Shown here: positions 1 to 5,132 of the stretch, piece by piece
Numbering within the stretch: the stretch's first letter is position 1
Layout of the letters: the number at the start of each line of letters is the position of its first letter
Assembly (NCBI GenBank): GCA_029858145.1
Contig: JAOUFP010000173.1
Location: 1-6,573 of the forward strand
From: Nitrospirota bacterium
GTDB lineage: Bacteria > Nitrospirota > Thermodesulfovibrionia > Thermodesulfovibrionales > UBA6898
Length of the DNA: 6,573 nt
Direction: 5' to 3'
Notes under the pieces: model-generated
What the model saw: only the letters and a program-made list of their open reading frames with translations
Databases searched by the model: none
What the model was told of the DNA's origin: nothing
Program-made: the position numbers and the translations under genes

Positions 1-341
1 TTCTCGGTGAGCTTCACCGCCTCTTTAAAGGGAATAACGCCTGCGGCAACGATCGCCGAATACTCTCCGAGACTGTGTCCGGCCATGGCATCCGCTGTGA
101 TGCCGCGTGAAGTAAGGACCCTGTAAGCCGCTATGCTGGCGGTCAGGATGCACGGTTGGGTCCGGAACGTCTTGTTGAGTTCCTCCTGCGGCCCGTTAAA
201 GCTCAGCTCTTTCACATCATAACCGAGCGCCCCGGAAGCTTCGTCGTAGAGCGCCTTTGCCTCATCAAAATTGTCCCAGAGGTCTTTTCCCATCCCTACA
301 TACTGCGAGCCCTGCCCCGGAAATACAAAAGCGATTTTCAT
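1..341 (-). CDS. fabD: Malonyl-CoA:ACP transacylase FabD (N-terminal 113 codons; runs off the window)
   Basis: FabD moves the malonyl group from malonyl-CoA to acyl carrier protein, the step that supplies extender units for type II fatty-acid synthesis in the cytoplasm. I translated the minus strand from the ATG at 341-339. The protein starts MKIAFVFPGQGSQYVGMG, with the family's GQGSQ loop at residues 9-13 (part of the oxyanion hole), and carries GHSLGEYSA at residues 88-96, where Ser90 is the catalytic nucleophile. The active-site His and the C-terminal half lie beyond base 1, so the gene is cut by the window and shows no sign of being broken. Its ATG overlaps the etfA stop (ATGA, 341-338), and AGGG lies just upstream inside etfA, so translation is probably coupled to etfA. 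A polyketide-type acyltransferase is possible, but the N-terminus looks like ordinary housekeeping FabD. Confidence 0.95.
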   Translation of the reverse strand, partial: MKIAFVFPGQGSQYVGMGKDLWDNFDEAKALYDEASGALGYDVKELSFNGPQEELNKTFRTQPCILTASIAAYRVLTSRGITADAMAGHSLGEYSAIVAAGVIPFKEAVKLTE

Positions 342-1525
342 AATCCCTTTGCCTCTTTTATTTTTTTGGTCAGCATCGGAACGATCTCAAATAAATCCCC
401 CACAATACCATACGTGGCAATATTGAAAATCGGGGCCTCGGGGTTCTTGTTTATCGCGACAATGATGTCTGAAGACTGCATGCCGACGACATGCTGCACT
501 GCGCCGGAGATGCCGCACGCGATATATATTTTCGGTCCCACTGTCTTTCCTGTTTGACCTACCTGGTGCCGGTAGGGGATCCAGCCCTCGTCAACAGCAG
601 CCCTCGAAGCGCCCAGCGATGCACCCAACGCCTCGGCGAGTTCATGCAGCAGCTTGAAGCCCTTTTCGCCGCCGGTCCCTCTTCCTCCGGAAACGATTAC
701 ATTCGCTTCCTGAAGATTTACGGAAATGTCGGAGACTTCCTTGATTGTCTCGATCACCTTCGTGCGTGATCTAACGTTATCAGTCTTTACCGGGATGATC
801 TCTCCCTGTCTGGACTCATCATACTCGCCCCTCTTCATCACCCGCGGTCTTACGGTCGCCATCTGCGGCCGCGTATGCGGACAGAGTATGGTGGCCATGA
901 TATTTCCGCCGAAAGCAGGGCGGACCTGGAGCAGATTTTTTGAGTCCTCGTCTATTTCGAGGGAGGTACAGTCGGCGGTCAGCCCTGCCTTGAGCCTTGC
1001 CGCTACCCTCGGAATAAAGGATCTTCCTATAGGTGTGGCACCGGCAAGAACTATCTCCGGCCTGTACTGCTGAATCAGCCCTGAAAGCAAATCCGCATAG
1101 GGTTCATCATTAAAAGTCCTTACCAGTTCGTCGCCACAGTGATATACGCGGTCTGCACCCCACCTTATCAGTTCCCGGGCATCAGCCTCTGTCGCGCCGA
1201 AGAGCACAGCCGAGACCTCTGTACCGAGCTTGTTCGCAAGGCCCCTGCCCGCCCCGAGCAGCTCGAAAGAAACTCCGGCGATAACGCCATCCCGCTGTTC
1301 CGCATACACCCAGACTCCGGAGCCCTCTTCCTTCTCTTTTTTGTCGGATGCTTCCTCTATCTCATAGATAGCGCCTTCGGGGCATACATTGAGACAGGAG
1401 CGGCAAAACTGGCAAGTTTCCGTTATCTCTGCCTTTTCGTCCTTCATGACAATTGAGTCAAAAGGACATGACTGAATACAGGACTCACAACCCGTGCATT
1501 TATCTCTGTTTATTTTTATAAGCAT
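338..1525 (-). CDS. etfA: Electron-transfer flavoprotein alpha subunit with N-terminal 2x[4Fe-4S] ferredoxin domain
   Basis: This is the alpha subunit of a heterodimeric flavoprotein that carries electrons between dehydrogenases and a second acceptor. The 395-residue protein is longer than a plain EtfA (about 310-330) because residues 1-60 form a bacterial-type ferredoxin: C10/C13/C16/C20 followed by Pro, and C38/C41/C44/C48 followed by Pro, enough for two [4Fe-4S] clusters. A charged linker (about 57-68) leads to the Etf N-terminal domain (about 70-260). The FAD domain follows, with SGGRG at 279-283, a conserved Arg at 308, QVGQTG at 321-326 and the classical IYIACGISGAVQH signature at 333-345. 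Ferredoxin-bearing EtfA subunits are known in bifurcating complexes such as caffeyl-CoA reductase CarE. The start overlaps the end of etfB by 10 bases, with GGTGG upstream. The partner dehydrogenase is not in the window, so the physiological substrate is unknown. Confidence 0.95.
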   Translation of the reverse strand: MLIKINRDKCTGCESCIQSCPFDSIVMKDEKAEITETCQFCRSCLNVCPEGAIYEIEEASDKKEKEEGSGVWVYAEQRDGVIAGVSFELLGAGRGLANKLGTEVSAVLFGATEADARELIRWGADRVYHCGDELVRTFNDEPYADLLSGLIQQYRPEIVLAGATPIGRSFIPRVAARLKAGLTADCTSLEIDEDSKNLLQVRPAFGGNIMATILCPHTRPQMATVRPRVMKRGEYDESRQGEIIPVKTDNVRSRTKVIETIKEVSDISVNLQEANVIVSGGRGTGGEKGFKLLHELAEALGASLGASRAAVDEGWIPYRHQVGQTGKTVGPKIYIACGISGAVQHVVGMQSSDIIVAINKNPEAPIFNIATYGIVGDLFEIVPMLTKKIKEAKGL

Positions 1526-2298
1526 TTCTGACCCACCAGTTCCTTAATTAACGCGTCAACCTTTTCTTCAGCTGTTCCTTCAAACATCTTCCTGTCTGTC
1601 TTCACCTCGGGAGCGAAGATGTTCCTCACCTGGGTCGGAGACCCCTTGAGGCCGAGACTCTCTTCCGCCGCCCCGATATCAGCCGCGCTGAGCTTTCTGA
1701 TCTCAGCTTTCTTGGCAGCCATCTTGCCCTTCAGGGAAGGCATCCTGGGGACATTCAGCTCCCGGACCACCGTAAGCAGTACGGGCAGGGACGATTCAAC
1801 CACATCATACCCGTCATCCATCAGTCTCTGAACGACGATCCTGCCCTCTGCTATGTCGTCTATTTTCCGGATATACGCTATGTGAGGGATATCGAGAAAC
1901 TCCGCGGTTTCGGGACCGACCTGCGCTGTATCGCCGTCTATCGCCTGTTTGCCGCAGAGTATGACATCCGCGCCGATATGTTCTATCGCCTTCGCGAGGG
2001 TATATGCCGTTGCCCATGTGTCAGAGCCCGCAAAGGCCCTGTCTGTAAGCAGCACCGCTTCGTCGGCGCCCATGGAGAGCGCCTCTCTCAATGCGGATTC
2101 CGCCTGCGGCGGCCCCATGGTCAGCACCGTCACTTTTCCGCCGGTCTTTTCCTTTATCTGAAGTCCCGCTTCGATCGCGTGCGTATCATAGGGGTTTATA
2201 ATGGAAGGGACACCATCTCTTATCAGAGTGTTTGTCTCAGGGTTTATCCTGACTTCAGCGGTGTCCGGCACCTGTTTTATGCAGACAATTATCCTCAT
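1516..2298 (-). CDS. etfB: Electron-transfer flavoprotein beta subunit, bifurcating-type
   Basis: This is the beta subunit of the Etf dimer, 260 residues, the normal length. It starts MRIIVCIKQVPDTAEV, the usual EtfB opening, and contains DRAFAGSDTWAT at 86-97, GKQAIDGDTAQVGP at 116-129 and LGLKGSPTQV at 215-224. As I recall them, these segments closely match EtfB of the bifurcating butyryl-CoA dehydrogenase/Etf systems of anaerobes. Mitochondrial-type EtfB, which binds AMP, differs there. In bifurcating enzymes this subunit holds the second FAD and docks NADH, so I infer (not prove) NADH-linked bifurcation or confurcation. The ATG at 2298 is supported by GTGAGG (2313-2308 on the minus strand) with a 9-base spacer. 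It is the first gene of an etfB-etfA-fabD unit, and a good promoter lies about 90-120 bases upstream of its ATG. Confidence 0.94.
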   Translation of the reverse strand: MRIIVCIKQVPDTAEVRINPETNTLIRDGVPSIINPYDTHAIEAGLQIKEKTGGKVTVLTMGPPQAESALREALSMGADEAVLLTDRAFAGSDTWATAYTLAKAIEHIGADVILCGKQAIDGDTAQVGPETAEFLDIPHIAYIRKIDDIAEGRIVVQRLMDDGYDVVESSLPVLLTVVRELNVPRMPSLKGKMAAKKAEIRKLSAADIGAAEESLGLKGSPTQVRNIFAPEVKTDRKMFEGTAEEKVDALIKELVGQKCL

Positions 2299-2307
2299 TT
2301 TTTAAAA

Positions 2308-2313
2308 CCTCAC
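2308..2313 (-). promoter_or_regulatory. Ribosome binding site of etfB
   Basis: GTGAGG reads on the minus strand 9 bases before the etfB ATG. It fixes the start at 2298, in agreement with the family's N-terminus. Confidence 0.7.
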
Positions 2314-2369
2314 TTCATTATTATAAAAAGATTTTTTTTCTAACTACTCTCTACTGTTTTCAGGAGGAG

Positions 2370-2410
2370 CCGATTTTTAGCAATGAATTCTATCACAGCC
2401 TGCTAATCGG
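2370..2410. repeat. Imperfect inverted repeat around the etfB promoter (candidate operator)
   Basis: On the plus strand CCGATTTTTAGC (2370-2381) is answered by GCTAATCGG (2402-2410). The arms match over nine bases apart from three extra T in the left arm, and about 20 bases separate them. One arm lies in the -35/-10 spacer and the other falls at the predicted transcription start, so the pair brackets the -10 box. That geometry would suit a repressor binding two half-sites or a small loop. The arms are far apart for a terminator and no T-run follows directly, so I do not read it as one. A chance match is possible. Confidence 0.3.
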
Positions 2411-2416
2411 GGTCAA
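2387..2416 (-). promoter_or_regulatory. Sigma70-type promoter of the etfB-etfA-fabD unit
   Basis: On the minus strand, TTGACC (2416-2411, five of six consensus bases) is followed by an 18-base spacer and TAGAAT (2392-2387, five of six). TGA directly before the -10 box makes an extended -10 (TGn). Transcription would begin near 2380, giving a leader of about 80 bases that is AT-rich near the start codon. No terminator is visible between the preceding minus-strand gene (ending at 2443) and this promoter, so read-through from upstream could add to expression. The assignment rests on motif matching only. Confidence 0.55.
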
Positions 2417-2442
2417 ATGCAGTTTTCAGTTCTGGTATGTTA

Positions 2443-2892
2443 TCAAAACGTAGCCGGGTCTTCGGGAGGGAGTTCGGCTTCATCGAAGGGCATAACGCCC
2501 AGGACGGTCATAAACGTCTCGAAGTCCCTGAGCATTCGGGAGTAATCATACTCCGGCATATCTTCTTCTGAAGCCTTGTCCACGAGGGCATCGAAGGCAG
2601 CATAATCAAAATCTGACGCAGGGACTTTCGAACGGCGCAAGAGAGCGATGACAGTTCTTTCATCCTTCAAATCATCTTCTGCTCCTGCAGAAATCGCCTT
2701 CCTTCTCTCAGGAGAGGCAACATACCACCGCAAGGCGAACAATAACGCATCGTAAAGGGTAACGATGCCCGCCGATATCTTTCCCTGGCGCAGTCTTCTT
2801 TTTCCGCCGCGAATGTGAAGACGCGCCCTCAGAAGCGCGCCTTCCTCTTTTTCGAAGCTGTCCCTGTTATCCATCAGTCCGGAATGAGGCAT
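2443..2892 (-). CDS. Hypothetical helical protein (149 aa), possibly HEPN-like
   Basis: I do not recognise this family with certainty. The 149-residue protein has no signal peptide or membrane helix. It has a basic N-terminal stretch (about residues 22-38), a hydrophobic helix with LYDALLFALRWYVA (45-58), and an acidic, Pro-rich end. An N-terminal helix rich in Arg followed by a motif of the kind A..xLYDALLFAL is reminiscent of HEPN-type helical bundles, but the RNase motif R-x4-6-H is not seen, so this is only a resemblance. The gene starts 9 bases after the lipoprotein stop and in the same reading frame. AGGGGGAA lies 15 bases before the ATG, which is rather far. An internal ATG at 2874 has no better ribosome site, so I keep 2892. 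It is the last gene of a three-gene unit. Confidence 0.65.
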   Translation of the reverse strand: MPHSGLMDNRDSFEKEEGALLRARLHIRGGKRRLRQGKISAGIVTLYDALLFALRWYVASPERRKAISAGAEDDLKDERTVIALLRRSKVPASDFDYAAFDALVDKASEEDMPEYDYSRMLRDFETFMTVLGVMPFDEAELPPEDPATF

Positions 2893-2901
2893 ACTGTACT
2901 G

Positions 2902-3357
2902 TTATTTCCCCCTGACTCTATCAGTGTTTTTTCCTGCCGCCGGACTGATTTTTTCCGAGAAATCGAAAACAGCGATATCACTGACACCGTGCTTTTTTAT
3001 CGTTACTTTCAGCTGCGATAAGCCCTTCTGCCCGAGATCAAGGGATTCGGCAACATAGAGCCCCCTGCCCATCTCCGTCACCGCATAGGCAACATCCGCT
3101 TCCCTGTCATTCTCCTTAATAACTGCCGTTGCCGCGACATCCGCCTTCTCCACATCCTCATCGTTTCCGTTATGCACAATGATACCGACGGCATTCGCGT
3201 CAAGCTTGAGTTCCCGCTTGCCGGTCACGATCTCGACGCTGAATTTTTTATCTCCGGCAACTGCAAAAAAACTGTCTTCGTAATGCCTGGTAAAATACGG
3301 AGAGCAGCCTGCTGCCGCAAAAAACAGAAGAAACACAGACACAAGAAAATTCTTCAT
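2902..3357 (-). CDS. Small lipoprotein with a YtkA/FixH-like domain
   Basis: This is a predicted lipoprotein of 151 residues. MKNFLVSVFLLFFAAAGC is a short type II signal peptide with lipobox A-A-G-C and Cys18 as the lipidated residue. The mature part (about 35-140) is all-beta in character and ends with a GRGLY turn (97-101) followed by alternating hydrophobic strands. This resembles the YtkA-like/FixH immunoglobulin-like fold often met near heavy-metal or cytochrome-oxidase genes. That family call is tentative. The frame opens further upstream with a GTG at 3399 (GTGA overlap with the preceding gene's stop) and has an ATG at 3384 preceded by GAGG. I prefer the ATG at 3357 because AGGGAG lies 6 bases before it and the signal peptide then begins correctly. 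It is the middle gene of the beta-barrel operon, and its stop lies 9 bases before the next start. Confidence 0.75.
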   Translation of the reverse strand: MKNFLVSVFLLFFAAAGCSPYFTRHYEDSFFAVAGDKKFSVEIVTGKRELKLDANAVGIIVHNGNDEDVEKADVAATAVIKENDREADVAYAVTEMGRGLYVAESLDLGQKGLSQLKVTIKKHGVSDIAVFDFSEKISPAAGKNTDRVRGK

Positions 3358-3363
3358 GGCATA

Positions 3364-3369
3364 CTCCCT
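3364..3369 (-). promoter_or_regulatory. Ribosome binding site selecting the lipoprotein start
   Basis: AGGGAG on the minus strand sits 6 bases before the ATG at 3357. It supports this start over the in-frame GTG at 3399 and ATG at 3384. The ATG at 3384 also has a GAGG 6 bases upstream, so the choice rests partly on the signal peptide. Confidence 0.55.
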
Positions 3370-3395
3370 GTCGCGGTTCGTCATGGCAAACCTCT

Positions 3396-4358
3396 TCACA
3401 GGCCGACACTTACGCCGAAGAGCGTCCGGTAGTTCGTCTCGCTCTGGATGCCGTTCATATCCTGGATCGCCGGAATCCCGACCGAGATAAAAGCCGACAC
3501 TGCTTTGTTCAGGCGGATCCTCATGCCCGGCGATACATACAAAACATGCGCGCCGCTGTTTTCATCCCTGCTTCCGCTGATCTCCTGCTTTTGTTTCCAC
3601 TCGCCATTGGCCTCGAGAACCAGATCCAAGAAAAGCTTGCCCGGGACATGATAGGAGACCGCGAGATTGTAGTTCATCAAATCCCCGAGATCGGTATCCT
3701 GTGAACCTTCGGTAACGAGTGTGTAACGCAGATCCGCATCGAGCGAGATTCTTTCAAACCGCTTTGTCACCGCGACCCCTATAACCGGGTCCCAAGATCC
3801 GGAACCCGGCTGATGTTCGGTCTCAAAACGATCTCCATGGATATCCTTGTCATCGGTTTTTCCTGTCGGGACCTTCAGGCCGAAGATCACCGCTGACTCG
3901 AACTGACGGGGAGGCATGTTCAGGAAACGATAATGGGCAAGCAGAGTCATGTCTCCGATGCCGCGGGAGTCGCCGTGCTGATGGATCTCGTCAGGTTCAT
4001 CACTGTGCGCTTCCCGTATATTATTGAATGAGTTATACGGTATCCGCAGGCTCAGGGTGAGATCATCCGTAATCCCGTAAGCCGCGGCAGCAGAAACCGA
4101 ATAGAGATAATCAAAGGTATGCACGTCATTTCCCTGCTCCGCGAAGCCGAGCAGTTCGTTGTCGGAAAAATCTTCTATATTCACATACGATGACTGCAGG
4201 GTGAATGCCAGTCCCCCTTTGTGCATTGTTGTCGCTGAAGTCGTCAGAATCGGTCCCGCCTGGCTCGTGCCGGTCACCCCCGGAGCATGGTGTGCCAGGA
4301 CAGCTCCGGGCATGAGACAAAGAAACGTTATGACCGCTGCAAAGGTAATTTTAAGCAT
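3396..4358 (-). CDS. Outer-membrane beta-barrel protein (transporter-like, MetA/phenol-degradation-type family)
   Basis: This is a predicted outer-membrane protein of 320 residues. A Sec signal peptide (1-22, ending AVLA) is followed by a mature N-terminus HHAPGVTGTSQAGPI. The rest alternates short amphipathic strands with Gly/Asp turns (for example AYGITDDLTLSLRIPY at 93-108 and GIGDMTLLAHYRF from 133) and ends in a strand-like YRTLFGVSVGL, as expected of a barrel. The pattern of AHH-P-G start, AGPI, FSD-E, H-FDYL and GIGDMTLL recalls proteins annotated 'transporter', related to Pfam's MetA-pathway family and sometimes found beside metal-efflux genes. Extra His lie in a loop (H118, H126, H128). 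The substrate is unknown. I chose the ATG at 4358, after AGGGGGAG and with a basic n-region. An ATG at 4379 (AGGA, 4-base gap) would add seven mostly acidic residues, unusual for a signal peptide. Confidence 0.8.
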   Translation of the reverse strand: MLKITFAAVITFLCLMPGAVLAHHAPGVTGTSQAGPILTTSATTMHKGGLAFTLQSSYVNIEDFSDNELLGFAEQGNDVHTFDYLYSVSAAAAYGITDDLTLSLRIPYNSFNNIREAHSDEPDEIHQHGDSRGIGDMTLLAHYRFLNMPPRQFESAVIFGLKVPTGKTDDKDIHGDRFETEHQPGSGSWDPVIGVAVTKRFERISLDADLRYTLVTEGSQDTDLGDLMNYNLAVSYHVPGKLFLDLVLEANGEWKQKQEISGSRDENSGAHVLYVSPGMRIRLNKAVSAFISVGIPAIQDMNGIQSETNYRTLFGVSVGL

Positions 4359-4361
4359 CGA

Positions 4362-4369
4362 CTCCCCCT
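4362..4369 (-). promoter_or_regulatory. Ribosome binding site of the beta-barrel gene
   Basis: AGGGGGAG on the minus strand precedes the ATG at 4358. Together with the signal-peptide shape it favours this start over the ATG at 4379, which has only AGGA four bases before it. Confidence 0.5.
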
Positions 4370-4417
4370 CTATCTCCATAATTCCTGAGCTTACTTATCG
4401 CTGTCTGCCTATCTTTC

Positions 4418-4445
4418 AATCTACCATATCCGGCAATAATATCAA
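4418..4445 (-). promoter_or_regulatory. Promoter of the beta-barrel/lipoprotein operon
   Basis: On the minus strand TTGATA (4445-4440, five of six consensus bases) is followed by a 16-base spacer and TAGATT (4423-4418, four of six), with TGG before the -10 forming an extended -10. The predicted transcription start is near 4411, giving a leader of about 50 bases. It lies back-to-back with the sigma-factor promoter, with the upstream regions sharing roughly 30 bases. Motif evidence only. Confidence 0.45.
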
Positions 4446-4471
4446 GGGTTTCTGCATCTTGACGGAAAAGC

Positions 4472-4480
4472 TGTTACAAT
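4472..4480 (+). promoter_or_regulatory. Candidate extended -10 promoter of the sigma/anti-sigma operon
   Basis: TGTTACAAT is an extended -10 element (TGn plus TACAAT, five of six). The -35 region 17 bases upstream (CTGCAT) is poor, but extended -10 promoters can tolerate that. Transcription would begin at about 4486-4489, right at the ATG of a 12-codon ORF. TTGACG at 4459-4464 is too close to serve as its -35. Confidence 0.35.
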
Positions 4481-4488
4481 ACCTCATA

Positions 4489-4527
4489 ATGGAACAATTT
4501 CAGCGATTACACTGTCTCAGTATATGA
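4489..4527 (+). CDS. Possible 12-codon leader ORF overlapping the sigma-factor start
   Basis: ATG at 4489 opens a 12-residue frame (MEQFQRLHCLSI) whose TGA (4525-4527) overlaps the sigma-factor ATG as ATGA. No Shine-Dalgarno precedes either start. If transcription begins at the extended -10 promoter just upstream, this ORF would be leaderless or nearly so and could deliver ribosomes to the sigma-factor start by coupling. Nothing in the peptide suggests an attenuator. It may be a chance ORF. Confidence 0.25.
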   Translation: MEQFQRLHCLSI

Positions 4528-5129
4528 GTGGAAGAGAAAACCGCAGTCCGGATGACGACTATGAACTTGTCGCGCGATGCAAAAAAGGCGACCTCGATGC
4601 CTTTGAGTCATTGGTGATAAAACATCAGGGGAAAATGCTGAATATCGCCTTCAGAATGGTCGGCAATTATGAAGATGCCTGCGAAATAGTGCAGGACGCC
4701 TTCCTGTCGGCGTACAGGGGGATAGGAAATTTTGAGAAGCGCTCCCGTTTCTCGACCTGGCTATATACAATCGTCATCAATACTTCAAGAAACCGTCTCC
4801 GGCAGATCAGGTCGGCGGTCCGTCACGAACAGTTTTCGCTGGACGACACTGTAGCAACTGGGAGCGGCAGCATGCGTGTCGGGCTTGCGTCGGATTGCCC
4901 TTCGGCTGCGGAACAGCTTGAGAAAAAAGAGCTTCAGGCAAAAGTCCAGGGTTGCATAAACCGGCTTGAGAGCGAGTTCAGAGAGGTGCTGGTTTTGAGG
5001 GACATACAGGGTTTTTCTTATGAAGAGATAAGCGACATGTTAAAGATCGCGCAGGGAACGGTGAAATCACGCCTCTTCAGGGCAAGGGAAAATATGAAGG
5101 ACTGCCTGCGGAAAGTCCTCGGGAGATAA
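4524..5129 (+). CDS. ECF-family RNA polymerase sigma factor (RpoE-like)
   Basis: This is a group 4 (ECF) sigma factor of 201 residues that directs RNA polymerase to stress or envelope promoters. Region 2 spans about residues 13-94, including DAFESLVIKHQGKMLNIAFRMVG, the DA-EIVQDAFLSAYRGI core-binding helix (51-67) and the -10-recognition stretch FSTWLYTIVINTSRNRLRQ (76-94). A variable linker (95-130) leads to region 4 (about 133-199), which ends in a helix-turn-helix FSYEEISDMLKIAQGTVKSRLFRAREN (164-190) for the -35 element. Region 3 is absent, as usual for ECF. There is no convincing Shine-Dalgarno before the ATG at 4524 and no other in-frame ATG/GTG/TTG close to the domain start, so translation may be leaderless or coupled to the small overlapping ORF. 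The anti-sigma gene follows 3 bases after the stop. Confidence 0.95.
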   Translation: MSGRENRSPDDDYELVARCKKGDLDAFESLVIKHQGKMLNIAFRMVGNYEDACEIVQDAFLSAYRGIGNFEKRSRFSTWLYTIVINTSRNRLRQIRSAVRHEQFSLDDTVATGSGSMRVGLASDCPSAAEQLEKKELQAKVQGCINRLESEFREVLVLRDIQGFSYEEISDMLKIAQGTVKSRLFRARENMKDCLRKVLGR

Positions 5130-5132
5130 GCT

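Noticed and set aside
156..1456. Plus-strand open frames across fabD and etfA
   Set aside because: They lie antisense to strongly supported genes, have no family features and no ribosome sites. They are coding shadows.
2320..2325. Perfect TATAAT on the minus strand just upstream of etfB
   Set aside because: No acceptable -35 at 16-18 bases, and transcription would begin at the ribosome site itself. It lies in a run of A and T where such matches arise by chance. The promoter at 2387-2416 is better.
1882..2343. 153-codon plus-strand open frame opposite etfB
   Set aside because: Arg/Cys-rich composition typical of antisense reading of a real gene, and no recognisable domain.
2308..2369. CTCCTCCTG in the etfB leader as an anti-Shine-Dalgarno that might mask the etfB ribosome site
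   Set aside because: Only four contiguous base pairs (CCTC with GAGG) can form, too weak to claim a regulatory hairpin.
2409..2422. GGGGTCAAATGCAG, similar to sequences I recall at the edges of IS200-like/REP-associated transposase elements
   Set aside because: Only a short resemblance from memory, with no transposase, second copy or REP hairpin nearby. Its complement also explains the -35 box of the etf promoter.
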